Of a stretch of 64,000 nt of DNA, positions 29,131-41,109 are shown in pieces; position 1 is the stretch's first letter, and each line of letters starts with the position of its first letter. Source of the stretch: Maniola hyperantus (lineage: Eukaryota; Arthropoda; Insecta; Lepidoptera; Nymphalidae); contig NC_048537.1 in NCBI RefSeq assembly GCF_902806685.2, positions 15,150,720 through 15,214,719 on the forward strand, given 5' to 3'. Under the pieces are notes generated by a model that had not been told where the DNA came from, searched no databases, and saw nothing but the letters and a program-made list of their open reading frames with translations. The position numbers were made by a program, and so were the translations under genes.

Positions 29131-30205
29131 CATGTCACTCTTCAGGTATTTAACTATATCCAGTCGATCCGTTGCTTCGTTGCGTCGTGATTGAACCTAC
29201 TCCGTTATAAAATAGAGTTAGTAACTAGTGACTCTGCGTAAGTAGTAGGTTAGTCCTTGTCGTCGTGATCAGAACTCTGTCAACGCACTATGGTGTGGCC
29301 TGTCTGAAGAGACACTTAAGTAACTATTTCCTCCAAAAAGAAAGTATCCATTAAGATCTAAGGGTTTTAATTCAATTCTCGGTAACGCCTCGCAAAGGGG
29401 AATTAATCTGTTTTAGCGACGAAGTGTTTCATGAAATCTCGCGTTGAGACAATTTACGGGTTCAATTACACGTCTTGTGTTCAATTACGTTGAAATCAAG
29501 AAGTCCTTGTAAATAAAACGCTCATTCTGTGTACAGAAGACGGATGCGTCTAGTTAAGCGTTGTAGTACAGAGTACAGGGTACTAAACTAACGCGGTGGC
29601 GACTTTGGAAGATCGCTTCCATTGTGCAGCGCCGTTTTTCTAAGAGGTGTACGATTTCAAGTATTTTTGTAATAATATTTATTTACTGCTATATGCCTAT
29701 TTCCGTCTCCGGGATGCTGGTTAACCTGCACCAAATAGATGATATCCGCGACTTTGTCCGCGTGGATTTAGTTTTAAAAATTCGAATTTCAGCTGCATGC
29801 ATCTAGGTTTTTAGTTTTTAATTAGGGCCTAAAGCATTGTTTATGCGTAACAGACGCTGGCTGCCCGTCTCACTGGCAGTCAACACTGGCTTGGTATTGC
29901 CTTGTTTTTCAAGGCCAACTATTTTAGAAAAAAATATTTAGGTATTCTGCATGCCCAAGTTTTAGGCGATAACTCACAAACTAGGTTTTTATGGTTAGTC
30001 ATTTTTTAGAAAAAGGACGGCAGAATAAACCTACTACTTGAGAGACCTGTATTCCGGCTATTAATGTCCAGTGTTCCGGCTAACGTTATAATGGGAACAG
30101 TTACAGTGGATGAAAGCAATTTGCATCAACAACAAATTGGGGCTGTGCGCCGCGCAGACTTGTCAAATGTTTTGCGATCGTCGCCTGATGGATGCTGATA
30201 GATTG
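29131..30205. other. Mostly unassigned; Fam-A 5' fragment at 29745-29805
   Basis: atatccgcgactttgtccgc then gtggatttagttttaaaaatt is a Fam-A start. A matching Fam-A 3' part appears only after the hairpin, at 30510-30650. Nothing else is recognised. Confidence 0.45.
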
Positions 30206-30481
30206 CTGCAACTTTGCATCGCAAATAGGTATACATCGCGATACGGCGATAGAGCAACATGAGGAAGTAATTGTTTAATAAGCTAAGTACCTACGTAAGT
30301 AAGACATTTTTGCTCAACATTGAAATAAATAACAAAATATTGTCAGCTAAACTAGTTAAGTAGTAGGTACTTGTTGCCAAACAAGTACTTACGTAGGTAC
30401 TTAGCTTATAAAACAATTACTTCCTCATGTTGCTCTATCGCCGTATCGCGATGTATACCTATTTGCGATGCAAAGTTGCAG
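30206..30481. repeat. Long hairpin: 96-bp arms, 84-nt loop
   Basis: The left arm 30206-30301 (ctgcaactttgcatcgcaaa to ctacgtaagta) is repeated inverted at 30386-30481; by eye there is one mismatch in 96 pairs. The loop contains a smaller stem (gtacttg / caagtac). No tRNA head, LINE tail or coding frame is present. See findings. Confidence 0.92.
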
Positions 30482-30509
30482 TGTTGGTAAGGTTGGCAAA
30501 GTTTTTTAA

Positions 30510-30650
30510 AAACCTTTGAGAACTCCGGTTTCCGGTATAAAAAGAGCTTATTCCCATTTCTGGGACGCAAGCAAATTTTGTCAAAATCGATTAAACAAAC
30601 GTATGGGCCGTGAAAAGATAACTTTCGCATTTATAATAGGTATTCGGTAG
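30510..30650 (+). repeat. Fam-A 3' fragment
   Basis: gaactccggtttccggtat then aaaatcgattaaacaaacg and actttcgcatttataatag. Confidence 0.6.
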
Positions 30651-30664
30651 CTACTACTATTATA

Positions 30665-30880
30665 CTATATACTAGCTGATACCCGCGACTTCGTTCGCGT
30701 GGATTTAGGTTCTTAAAATTCCCGTGGGAACTCTTTGTTTTTCGAGCATAAAAAGAATGTCACTCTCCAGGTTTCTATTCCCATGCAAAAAACTACGTCA
30801 CTCCGTTGCTCCGTTGCGAAGTGATTGAAGGACAAACCAACATACACACACACTTTGGCATTTATAATAGGGGTAGTGAT
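30665..30880 (+). repeat. Fam-A copy
   Basis: agctgatacccgcgacttcg to cactttggcatttataatag, with tccgttgctccgttgcgaag inside. Confidence 0.8.
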
Positions 30881-31244
30881 TCTCAATTCTGTGATATTAG
30901 TATCGATTACTCATAACATTTGTTTCAGATATCGATTATTCCTTATGTGAAGCCAGACTAGTTATAAACTTTATAAAACTGTTCCACCTTTCCACGTCAC
31001 AAGTCATGCATTCAGAACGGATTTCTATTTTAATACCACCATTTGAAGCAGTAGGTACTCTTAGTACAAGTTTCCACATCTCGACAACAATTATAGATAG
31101 ATAGATAGAAAAGTTTTTATTACCACACAAATGACTGAAATTAAGTATAAGTATTTCGTCGCTTCATTCGAAGATGTACATAATAATAAATTGGCAAAAT
31201 TATTATATCTTTGAATAAAGTGACACATAATTATTATTATTATG

Positions 31245-32045
31245 ACTAGCTGACCCGCCCCGGCTTCGCTCGGGTAGAGTATTTCGGACTGGGAGTGTCA
31301 TTGTGAAGCCGTTGCTTGATACCTAAAATATCAATTCACTATCAGAAATTCTAAAATTTCCACGATTTAGGACTTTAGTACTTTGCAGCATCAGGATTGA
31401 GGAGTTAGGATCCGAAGTTCAATGATGTAGCCTATGCTTGGTACCTAAATTAATTCATCATCATCAAGGTTGAGGAGTTGGGACTTGAAGTCTGAGAATA
31501 AAGTCGTTGCTTGGTACCTACAATATGAATTCACTATGAACACTTCCTGAATCTTGATAACTCAGGCGGGCAGTAACCCTGCAGCATCAGGATTAAGGAG
31601 TTGAATCCAGATTTTTTTCTGTGACCACCACGAAAGCTTTTTTTGTTGATTTAAAAAAAAAATTGCAAATCGGTCCAGAAACCTCAAAAAAATCGATGTA
31701 GAAAAAAGAACCACCTCCTTTTTGACAGTCGGTTAAAAACCGATGACCTTGAAATATTTACGGAACAATCTTTAAAATATCCCCTTTCTAACAAAAAAAG
31801 AATAAATGAAATCGGACTACGCGTTAATGAATTACAACTCAGTATACATTTTAACTTTCATCCCCTCTCCTACGGGAACCATGCTGAATTTCGGGATAAA
31901 AGTATCCTATATTTTTCCTCATAGTATGACCTCAAATCGTACCAAGTTTCATTGGAATCCATTCAGTAGATTCAGCGTGATGCGCGGCCGTGATACAGAC
32001 AGACAGACAGACAGACAGACAGATAGACAGACAGACAGACAAAGA
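31245..32045 (+). repeat. Long non-coding repeat with GACA microsatellite
   Basis: Starts ctagctgacccgccccggct, has tgcagcatcaggattgagga-type modules, then tccattcagtagattcagcg and a GACA array (31991-32043). A gatagatagata run lies just upstream at about 31092. The D/R/Q-T repeat peptides across the array are not a gene. Confidence 0.65.
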
Positions 32046-32729
32046 TGAAAAAAATTACAGTTTTGGGTTCAGTATCGATTATAGAGTGCCCTCGAAAAAT
32101 TTTTTTCAAAATATCTTCAATGTACAGAATTTGACCTGTTACAGTTTTATTATAAGTATATTGATTGATATTGATAAAACTTCACAGGTAAGTTCGTTTG
32201 ATAAAAATATGTAAAAAGGAAATCGGACGTGATACCCAGGGGGACGCAGGTTAAGTATATCCTGCCCGTTCTGCAATTTTTGACATGTGCCTATTTTAAA
32301 AATTATTAAGAAATTGCCTTGAAGTGTAGCTAAAAACACTACCTATCATAAACATTATAAATGGACGTGATAATGTTTGATACTCGAAATCTATCAACGT
32401 TTTCGAGATTTACAATCTCGTACTAAATCTATAGGTCTCATCGCCGTCTGCGTCGCCTCGAGCCCATTATATTAGTTCACTTCGAAGAAGATCGTATTTA
32501 AACTTGCGAGTAGGTACTGCAGTACGAATAACAAAGTATTTTTAGATGTAACTTCGTTTCAAGTGGAAGCCGTCTACTCTTTACATTGAATATTTTAAGG
32601 CGACTGAGTGTTGGTACCTACAATATTTACGTATCAATAAAATATGTACGAGTACGTTATTTGGAGCATCTTCGAATTAAGAGTGGCACTCCAGCGGATT
32701 GCCTGAAGCGTGAGGATACGGAATTTAAA
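32046..32729. other. No feature recognised
   Basis: The flank just after the array may still belong to the repeat above; no gene seen. Confidence 0.5.
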
Positions 32730-32910
32730 AAAATCTAGCCAAGTGCGAGTCAGGCTCGCGCACTGAGGGTTCCGTAGTACAGTCGTATTTTTTCGACATT
32801 TTGCACGATAAATCAAAAATGAGTCATAGACTCATAAAAATAAATAAAAATCTGTTTTAAAATCCACGGGCGAAGCCCTTTCATATGATACCTAGAAACT
32901 AGAAACTAGA
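32730..32910 (+). repeat. Fam-B 5' fragment
   Basis: ctagccaagtgcgagtcagg, ttccgtagtacagtcgtatt and cattttgcacgataaatc; the 3' two thirds are missing. Confidence 0.7.
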
Positions 32911-33028
32911 GAATTTCGGCGGGTAGGTGAAAAATGATGACGTGGTCTATTCACTTACTAACGGAAAAAGTAGGTACTCGGTAGGTACCTACTAGGGTTG
33001 CACATGTTTTTAATAATGACTAACACCG

Positions 33029-33180
33029 GAATTCATAGTCAAGGGGCTTCTTTCGAGGACGATTCAGATTAATGTGCCATATGCAACCTTAATGCATTGC
33101 ATAAAGGTTGGGTATGACATAATATGTTGTTTGAATTGTCCTCTAAAGAAGCCCCTATCAGACTATCTTGACTATATTCC
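33029..33180. mobile_element. MITE with long imperfect TIRs
   Basis: aattcatagtcaagg and gcttctttcgaggacgattc pair with gaattgtcctctaaagaagc and cttgactatattcc. The right arm has a 12-base insertion. Confidence 0.7.
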
Positions 33181-33233
33181 ATTTGTAAGTAGTAACTATA
33201 CTAGTAACATGATTTTAATTTTTTGTAATTAAA

Positions 33234-33520
33234 ATTCTGGGGATTGTGATGCTGCGCTGGTTTGGACACCTAGAGAGGATTGTGCTGTAAGAATAGAACA
33301 CGTTAGTCGTCCAATAGGAAAACGCTCTGATGGATTTCCCAGGTATCACTGGATAAATGAAGATTGCAAAAACTTGCAAGCCCTTAGAAGACCCAATAGT
33401 GTGAAGTGGCAAAGGACAGACATGAGTGGCAGCTTGGGTATAGAAGGTTAAGATTTTCTCAGGTTTATTGACCCAGCGAAGAGAAATGGAGACACAGATA
33501 GAATTATACACTGAAGCCAC
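33234..33520 (+). mobile_element. LINE reverse-transcriptase C-terminal relic
   Basis: A frame gives ILGIVMLRWFGHLERI, and after frameshifts PRYHWINEDCKNLQALRR and VKWQRTDMSGS. This is the zinc-knuckle-free tail typical of insect LINE polymerases (RWFGHLxR ... RWxxxxxxDL). Several stops; dead. The 101-codon minus ORF on top of it is a shadow. Confidence 0.55.
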
Positions 33521-33537
33521 TCAGCCACAGATAAGCA

Positions 33538-33670
33538 GCCAATCAGCGCACTTTGACTTTGCTCAGAAGATAGTGCTAAAAGGAGACAGGGTTATATTGC
33601 TGGCATAAAATCTGTCTCGTTTTAACTGCAACTTAAGTCTGAGCAAAGCCAAATGCCCTCTATAGATCCC
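33538..33670. mobile_element. Fam-F MITE
   Basis: gcgcactttgactttgctca and taagtctgagcaaagccaaa are complementary ends; ctgtctcgttttaact inside. Confidence 0.75.
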
Positions 33671-34018
33671 TTAGTCTTCACTCTTCAGGATCTTCCTAAT
33701 TTCTTATGTATTTACATAAAAAATGTTTAGATACCAATAATAGTTCTATCGTATGAACTTTATTTTGATGTCTCTATCACAGCTCAATGGTCGGTCCCAA
33801 AATTGCTATGACAGAATCGGATATCCTACTAACAGCACTCAGCTCTGCTATTTTGGGGGAGGGCGATTGTCAATTCATTGATCGTTGAGATGCAAGGTCC
33901 ATTAAATCTATAACGACTAAATGTTCCGAGGCTCTGTGGACTGCGGACGCTCAGTGTGCACGGGAAAATGTGATCAGACAATATATCCATGCAAATTTTA
34001 GCAAATTTCTATTAAGTA
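33671..34018. other. No feature recognised
   Basis: Nothing supported in this stretch. Confidence 0.5.
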
Positions 34019-34258
34019 CGCCAGTGTAGCTGAAGTGGCAATGGGCAGGGCACATAGTTCGTACAACCGATAGACGTTGGGGTCCCAAGATGCTGGAATG
34101 GCGACTTCACACCGGAAGACGCAGCTTTGGAAGACCCCCCACTAGGTGGACGGACGACATCAGACGAGTCGCAGGGAGCCGCTGGATCCAGGCGGCACAA
34201 GACCGTGGCGTGTGGAAGTCCCTACAAGAGACCTGTGTCTATTGGTTGATGATGATGA
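34019..34258 (+). mobile_element. RTE-like LINE 3' end
   Basis: An open frame reads MLEWRLHTGRRSFGRPPTRW then TDDIRRVAGSRWIQAAQDR, the C-terminal motif of lepidopteran RTE-type LINE proteins. It ends in a gatgatgatgatg tail, the best preserved of the five copies here. Confidence 0.75.
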
Positions 34259-35873
34259 TGATGACGAGAGTGTTTTTACAGGAAACGGTTCAGATTTTGA
34301 TTAAATTCTCTCTCATAATTATCTTCAGAGCTGATTTCACGATTTGGAAAACATAACATATAAAGTATTAACTATGTTTAGTGAAAAGGTTACTAAGAAA
34401 TTCCGGTTCAAATAAATCAATCTCTTTTGGAAATTAATCAGTCATGGTGAATTAAGCGTAGAAGGCACCTTCCTTAGGTAACGGGGTTGTGTCCAGGGCA
34501 ATCACCTATCAAGATTACAAAAACAGCTGAGCTTTTTTAATTTTATGCTTGTCGACAAATAAATTAATTATAAAAATATACAAAGGATGACCTTATCGCT
34601 GGAAATCTCCACTTACTGTGGAAGAATTCGTGAATATACTCGTAGGTACCTGTATTATATGATAATTAGTTGCCTAAGTGGTGATTCATGCTACACCACA
34701 CTCAAGCCAGGTTGTGCCACGGGTGGGTAACGCAGGCTGGAATGCTTAACCTGTCACGTACTCCCTTATCTTTTGTGTCACGTGTTCAAAGCCTCTGCAC
34801 AGTATTAAAAAAACACTCCTACACTGTGGCATCTTCTAGAAGTTTTAGTAAGCAATTGTTTGAAGACGTGCGTCCACACTGCACTGCGAAGCGAGAGAGC
34901 CGCGCTTTTGCCGTCGCGTTGACGCGTTACTTACGCCTTTAGTATCTATCTATACTTATTGTTCCCTGTATATATTACCAAAACTTACACGTGTACGCGC
35001 GCGCTTCATTTGTCTCACTGACAGTCCAGCAGCCGCCGCCCGTTTTTTCTAGTGATTTAATAACAGGCTGAATCTTCATGGGTAGGTTCGGTTCAACGAG
35101 ACGCCCAAGTTTTTCCTCTGTGAAAATTCTCGATAAGGTAGCTACCTATTGTAGTGCGCAAGAATAAAACATGTTGATTCGGTGGGGTGTCGAAATCGTC
35201 TGAATAACAGTTAAGTTTTTTATTTGAATACGCTGCCTTGTATTTTGTTTCCTTTTGATTTTCGAAAAAAATCTCCACCGTACTCACAATCTATTCCATT
35301 AACAAACAATGTGTCAACTTCATTCATATAACTCCATCAAATAATCCGTGTTGTTATGTTTTATCATTATTATCAGCTGATTGCAAAAGTGGTAAGTTAC
35401 TTTCAATGATATTATTACCTACTTATTATCATTTAAGTACTCCACGTGCTCATATTATTGCAATAAAACGTAGACGCTTTTATGTACTTAAGCATAGTAT
35501 TAGATTATTTTGTAAAAACTTTAGTACTAAATGCAAATAAAGTTACTTTATCATGTCAACCCATCGCCTTGAACAAATAAAACGGAATATAATGCTCATC
35601 TTAAAATTCTCAACTGAGGTGATTACTGAATTATGCATGATAAACAATGCTCACGTATGTTAGAAAACAACAGGTTTTCTTGTAGTCATAAATTGGATTT
35701 CAAGGACCAATGATCTAATGTTTGAATTAATATTGAAGTAAGCCGCAACAGCTTAACAGTTTACAGGGTAAACTGTCATTCGAAAGATTGTAGGTTCAAA
35801 TAGGCAAAATCGCTGGGCTATTTCTACATTCGTCGTGTGTTAGGCATGTCTGTATGACACAATATCACTACCC
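34259..35873. other. No supported gene; CpG-richer at 34860-35060
   Basis: cactgcgaagcgagagagcc, ttgccgtcgcgttgacgcg and tacgcgcgcgcttcat are unusually CpG-rich for this window and could mark a regulatory element. No exon with both splice sites was found. Confidence 0.4.
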
Positions 35874-36000
35874 ATATTATAAATGGAAAGTGTGTTTGTT
35901 TGTTGGTTTGTCTTTCAATCATGTCGCAACGGAGCAGGTCGACGTGATTTTTTGCATGGAATCGTATGCAATCCACATTGCTGTTTTCGGGTGAAAGTTT
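35874..36000 (-). repeat. Fam-A 3' half
   Basis: cccatattataaatggaaag to gacgtgattttttgcatgga; truncated. Confidence 0.7.
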
Positions 36001-36010
36001 TTCTTAATTA

Positions 36011-36240
36011 CGATACAAGACGTTAACCTTTAACTGCGATCTCACCTGGTAGCAAGTGATGATGCAGTCTAAGATTGAAGCGGGCTAACTTGGAAGGGGT
36101 ATGTCAGTTTTTCATTAAACCCATACCCCAGATCGGTTTCTACGGGGTATCGCACCGGAACGCTAAATCGCTTGGCGGCATGGCTTTGTGGGTAGGGTGA
36201 TAACTAGCCACGGCCGAAGCTTTCCACCAGACGTTAAACG
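36011..36240 (-). mobile_element. SINE2, head missing
   Basis: ctcacctggtagcaagtgat, gcgggctaacttggaagggg and cgctaaatcgcttggcgg; it stops after gctttccaccagac. Confidence 0.75.
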
Positions 36241-36540
36241 GTAGGTAACTGTAACTTAACTTTAACCACCTGTTTGTAACTGCATGTGATAAATCAAACG
36301 AAACACATAATCTCACAAAATAAAAATAAACGACCTTCATTTTCAAGAACACCATATCATTTGCGTCGTAAAGTGAAATGACCTGAATCCCTGAATTCAG
36401 GAATTTTATTTCAACAATAATATTTACGATATATGTCGTAAAATAAAGCGGTAAAATCCTGAAATATTAATAATTTACAATTACTCATGTTTATACTTTG
36501 TTTTATTTTTAAAGTATTACATGAAATGAATAACTTAACC

Positions 36541-36785
36541 TATCATCATATTATTGTCTTCCCATCGTTGGACCAGTAGGTAAGTACTGAGCACAGGTCT
36601 CCTCTCAGAATGAGAAGGGTTATGCCATAGTTCACCTCGTTTTGGCCAAGTGCGGATGGGCAGACTTCGCACACCTTTGAGATATTATGGAATACTCTCA
36701 GCCATGAATATTTCCTTACGATGTTTTCCTTCGCCGTTAAAGCAAGTGATAATAAATTGCTTATTTAAACGCACATAAATTCGTA
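36541..36785 (-). mobile_element. SINE1 without tRNA head
   Basis: tcctctcagaatgagaaggg, tggccaagtgcggatgg and aaacgcacataaattcg in reverse order; the head is lost. Confidence 0.75.
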
Positions 36786-37085
36786 ATGTTACAGTTTTAG
36801 CAATACAATATAATTTTATTTAATTGATTTGTGTTGCTAACTAATGTGACTGACTCTACATTTGACACCACTTGCGTTATATTTTGCGTTGTTTTACGAA
36901 TACCCCTATTTTTATAATGTGCCATTTTTAGTATGTTTGTATCCTATAATTAAACCTCCGTGATAATAAAATGTGTACAGTGTTTTATTTTTTCCATTTA
37001 TGGCGATCTTTACGTGGAATTACCCTAATAAGTAATTATGAAAGCCGGAGCATGGTAGAATCACAAGGAATAAGATTAGGTATAG

Positions 37086-37558
37086 AAAACCGGTATTTTT
37101 TCCGTCATTTTGCACGATAAATCAAAAACTACTTAGGTAGATCTCATTCAAACCAATTTTCCGTGGAAGTTTGCATGGTAATGTAGTATCATATATTTTT
37201 TTTAGTTCTATCATTCTCTTATTTTAAAAGTTACAGGGGGGGACACACATTTTACCACTTTGGAAGCGTCTCTCGCGCAAACTATTCAGTTTAGAAAAAA
37301 ATGATATTAGAAACCTCAATATCTTTTTTGAAGACCTATCCATAGACACCCCACACGTGTGGGTTTGAAGAAAAAAAAAAATTTGAGTTTCAGTTCTAAG
37401 TATGCGGACCCCCAAAATTTATTGCTTTTTTTCTATTTTTGTGTGAAAAGTTTCAGAAAAAAGTGGCTGTGACATACGGACGGACAGACAGACAGACTGA
37501 CATGGCGAATCTATAAGGGTTCCGTTTTTTGCCATTTGGCTACGGAACCCTAAAAATT
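37086..37558 (+). repeat. Fam-B copy (variant)
   Basis: cattttgcacgataaatcaa, then tacggacggacagacagac and ttgccatttggctacgga, ending accctaaaaatta. Confidence 0.75.
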
Positions 37559-38023
37559 ACGCCGTACCTACCTACTTACCTACCTAACTAGATACTTAAT
37601 TTTTGTTCGAATTCTACTGAATTTTGTAATCTAATTGCGCTTTTATATTCAACCGGAAGCTACCCAATCTGCATGAAGAAGATTAGAACCCGAATCTGTC
37701 ATAAATAAAATATTCGTGGAATTGGGGCCAGGAAACTGTCGGTTGGTTTGCGTGATAAGTAAAATCCGCAATCTATAGTGCGCACATCGGAAACTGGTTA
37801 CTGTAATCTTTTTTTATTTAATGGTCTTAAATGCTATTTGTTTTTACATAACCACAGTAAGGCGGTGGTCCGACCGCCGCGCCGGCGAGAAAACGACTAA
37901 ACTATCTTCGATTTTCTCTCTCAAGAAACGCACAATAAATGTAAAAAATTAAAAGGATTTTTTTTTTGTTTTTTTTTTGGTTGTTTGTTATCACTTTCCC
38001 AGGATCAAAATAAGACACTTTTA
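37559..38023. other. No feature recognised
   Basis: Includes a GC-rich spot ggtccgaccgccgcgccggc at about 37867 of unknown meaning. Confidence 0.45.
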
Positions 38024-38107
38024 AAAAAAGGGTACCTAACGCACCCTATTGATGAATCAAAGACAAGTCTTTGATTCATCAATAGGGTGCGTTAGGTACC
38101 CTTTTTT
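38024..38107. repeat. Perfect 84-bp snap-back palindrome
   Basis: Arm 38024-38064 (aaaaaagggtacctaacgca to tcaaagac) and its exact complement 38067-38107, with only AA at the centre. No mismatch in 41 pairs. Confidence 0.93.
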
Positions 38108-39199
38108 ACAACAAGTAAGTTTTTTACTACAAGTAGTAAAGAATGCTACATGCAAATAAAATTAGTATACTATACTTAATCGAACAAAAATGAGAGGAAA
38201 TAGAACATAGAGGCTATAAAATTCGAACTCTACAATATCTCTGATGGTGAGTCGATCGGAAACTGTAGTCTGCAATATTAATCACGGATCCCCGATTCCG
38301 GCTGACTGCATTGATTTTATCCTTTACGCCTTTTATTGTCTAGCTACCTAGTGAAGTTTTGATAGTGTTATGCATTTCAAAAGATCACGTTCGAAAGGGC
38401 TGGTATAGTAATCTGATGGCAGACTGAAAGCTGAATTTCATAGGGCTATAATAAAACTTCTAAGCGGATTTGAGAGTAACTAACTAACCACCTTAAGCTC
38501 CAGGGCTCGGACACCTGCAGACTGTGCCACGAGTCTACCGAGACTTCGATGCACATTATCTGCTGCTGCCCTGCTCTGATGCACAAAGTCGAAGTCAAAG
38601 TCAAATGATTTATTCAAAATAGGTAATAAATTACTCCTTTCGATTGTCAGTTGTTGGATTTGTATGATATAGTGGTGATAATTGTTTCGCAAACTAAAGC
38701 TACGAGGGTTCCAAACGCGCCCAAGTCCTACAAACGTAGCATCCACCTAGGGAAACATATCGTTTACCCTGAGGATGTTACTTCAATTGCAGTCAAAAAA
38801 GTGCTGCTGTATTTGGCGGCCACAGGATTTGACAAGGAAGTGTGAAGTGGAGGCAAACAATAGATCGGAGACGGTCACGTCGGACGGAGTTGTACACAAC
38901 ACAAGTAAACATTATAAAAACATACAAGGATCTTAATCTAATAGCTGTAGCGTGCAAAGGCAGCCTTATCGCTTTATATGACTGTTTTAAATTTAGGTAC
39001 TTGCAAGGACATTTCCATGTGTCGCACGGCAGCCAGTCCTAGCCTGAACCCATTAATATTGCAGACGACATTTCCGATCGATCCCGGGGAAGCGTCTAGA
39101 TGTCGTTTAAATATCAATTCAGTTTCGGAGATAGGCAAATGAATGATTTCGGTAAATGGTCTTCATGATCGTGCGATTTGCTACTCGTACGTAACAACT
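38108..39199. other. Mostly unassigned; LINE 3'-end fragment near 38575-38640
   Basis: gtcgaagtcaaagtcaaatg then atttattcaaaataggtaa resembles the antisense of a LINE 3' end. Two ORFs of about 65 codons (38651-39042) overlap by 4 bp but show no recognisable domain. Confidence 0.4.
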
Positions 39200-39370
39200 T
39201 AGGCTGAGATCTAGGTATAAAGCGCACTTTGACTTTGCTCAGACTTAAGATTGAGTTAAAACGGGACAGTTTATGTGAGAGATATGCAATTATATACATC
39301 TGTCTCGTTTCAACTTTGTTTTAAGTCAAAGCAAAGTCAGAGTGCGCTCTATAGATTTCACCCAGAGCCA
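39200..39370. mobile_element. Fam-F MITE, near complete
   Basis: ggctgagatctaggtataaa, gcgcactttgactttgctca versus caaagtcagagtgcgctcta and tagatttcaccc. Confidence 0.75.
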
Positions 39371-39439
39371 TTAGGTACGCACGGTCGATTAGTTGCCCGG
39401 CAACTCGGTTGACGGCAACTCAATCTATATAAGTACCAA

Positions 39440-39770
39440 GTTTCATTAAAAGATGGCTGTGACATACGGACGGACAGACAGACAGACATGACGAATCTAC
39501 AAGGGTTCCGTTTTTTGCCATTTGGCTAACGGAACCCTAAAAACGGTCAAGTACGAGTTGGATTCGCCCACGAGCGGTTCCGTATCATCGTACAAGAAAT
39601 AACACTTTTTTTGTAATGTAACCACAAATTCAGGGTTTTCGGATTTTTCCCTTTACTGTGCTATAAAACATTGCTACCTGCCAAATTTCATGATTCTAGG
39701 TCAACGGGAAGTACCCTATAGGTATTAATTCCCTTGAAGAATCCTTGACAGTTACGGAACCCTAAAAATA
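39440..39770 (+). repeat. Fam-B 3' end joined to a second Fam-B 5' part
   Basis: 39440-39545 ends taacggaaccctaaaaac; directly after it ggtcaagtacgagttggatt starts a new copy that stops at tttcc..acggaaccctaaaaata near 39770. Two copies head to tail. Confidence 0.65.
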
Positions 39771-40305
39771 GCAAATTCTTACATAACATTGTCGTAACAC
39801 TAAATATGGTAATCACGCTAAAGCGCACGATTGCCGCAAATATTGATAGATTGGGAGCCGATGGCATGAAAATTTCAACCATTAGCTCGCGTGCCAGACA
39901 TTTACATTAGTGAAGCTTTGACAGTAAAAACAACATAAGTCAACTTCTGGTCATTGTTGGCGTGTTATTAAGTAAAAAAAGATAAAAATGTAAAGCTTAA
40001 TAATTTGCTTGCGACTGGCACTTTTGCCATCTAATACTTCGTGGTAAAATGTTGTCATCAGATTTATATGACATTGTGTATGTAATTATTTTACTTTGGT
40101 GTTTAAGAATTTTAAGGACATGACGTCTAGCAAAAGGTTTTTTAATATGTAAACATACTCTACTCAAATTGAATCATGATAACTAAATAACAAAGACGAG
40201 CAAATCATTTAGGAGATTGCCCACCGTGAATGTTGCAGCAATATAGTAGCAATCAGCCACAAAAAGGTTACAATATACATAGTAGCAATGCAGAGTCGCT
40301 GACCT
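39771..40305. other. No feature recognised
   Basis: Single-copy-looking AT-rich DNA. Confidence 0.5.
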
Positions 40306-40515
40306 GACAGTACGCGGCAAAAAATAATGTACATCGACCTTTAGAATGAGATTTCGGTTTTGTAGAGCGTTGTCTCTGTCATTCATACCTATGTGACGTT
40401 TTGTCGGTCTCAACGACAGAGACAATGATCTACAAAACCGCCATCTCTTTCTAAAGGTCGATGAAAGAAAGAAAGAAAAGAAAGAAATGTACATTATTTT
40501 CTGCCGCGTACTGTC
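40306..40515. mobile_element. Fam-E MITE, full length
   Basis: The ends gacagtacgcggca and tgccgcgtactgtc are exact complements; inner pairs as in the other copies. A gaaagaaagaaagaaaagaa microsatellite interrupts the right arm, which is absent from its relatives. Confidence 0.85.
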
Positions 40516-41109
40516 GGGTACCTCTGCCCATCATTTTGTAGCGATCAGAGACGCGGCTGTATCGTTACAAAAAGTCGCTGTGGAGTCTTCTTAAATTGCA
40601 ACTCATTTATTCGAAAACTCCAGCGACACCTAATCTTACCTTGGGACCATGTTTATTCCCTGTTTATGTTCCAAAACTCGAAATATTCTACAAATCGCAA
40701 TCATGTACCTACATATTATATTAATACTTAAGCAACATTACTACCAGCTCCCTAGCTATAAGTTCACTTTCCATTTCTGAAATACGTAAATGAATAAAAT
40801 CGATGAATTAAACATGAAATTCAAGGAATTGTGAATGTACATATTCAAGAAACTTAATCAAACGGCTCGCGATTACTCCACAAGTTACAAATTCACTTTC
40901 ATTGAAATGAAAACGGTTGAACGGTCACTGAACGCTAAAACTTCGTGTCTTATATTTTTGCGATGTTACATTGTAACATTTTTTTGTGGATGAAAATATA
41001 ATATATACATGTTCGCACACACATATTATTAAGTGTATGAGTGTATAGTTTCACTGCAAAAGGTTAAGACCGAAGGCCTAGGCAGGGCCGTGGCGGGTAT
41101 ATATCTACT
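40516..41109. other. No feature recognised
   Basis: AT-rich; nothing supported. Confidence 0.5.

Noticed and set aside
31991..32043. CRISPR-like short regular repeats
   Set aside because: A GACA microsatellite inside a repeat, with no spacers; eukaryotic context.
33215..33520. 101-codon minus ORF
   Set aside because: Shadow of the LINE reverse-transcriptase relic read on the plus strand.
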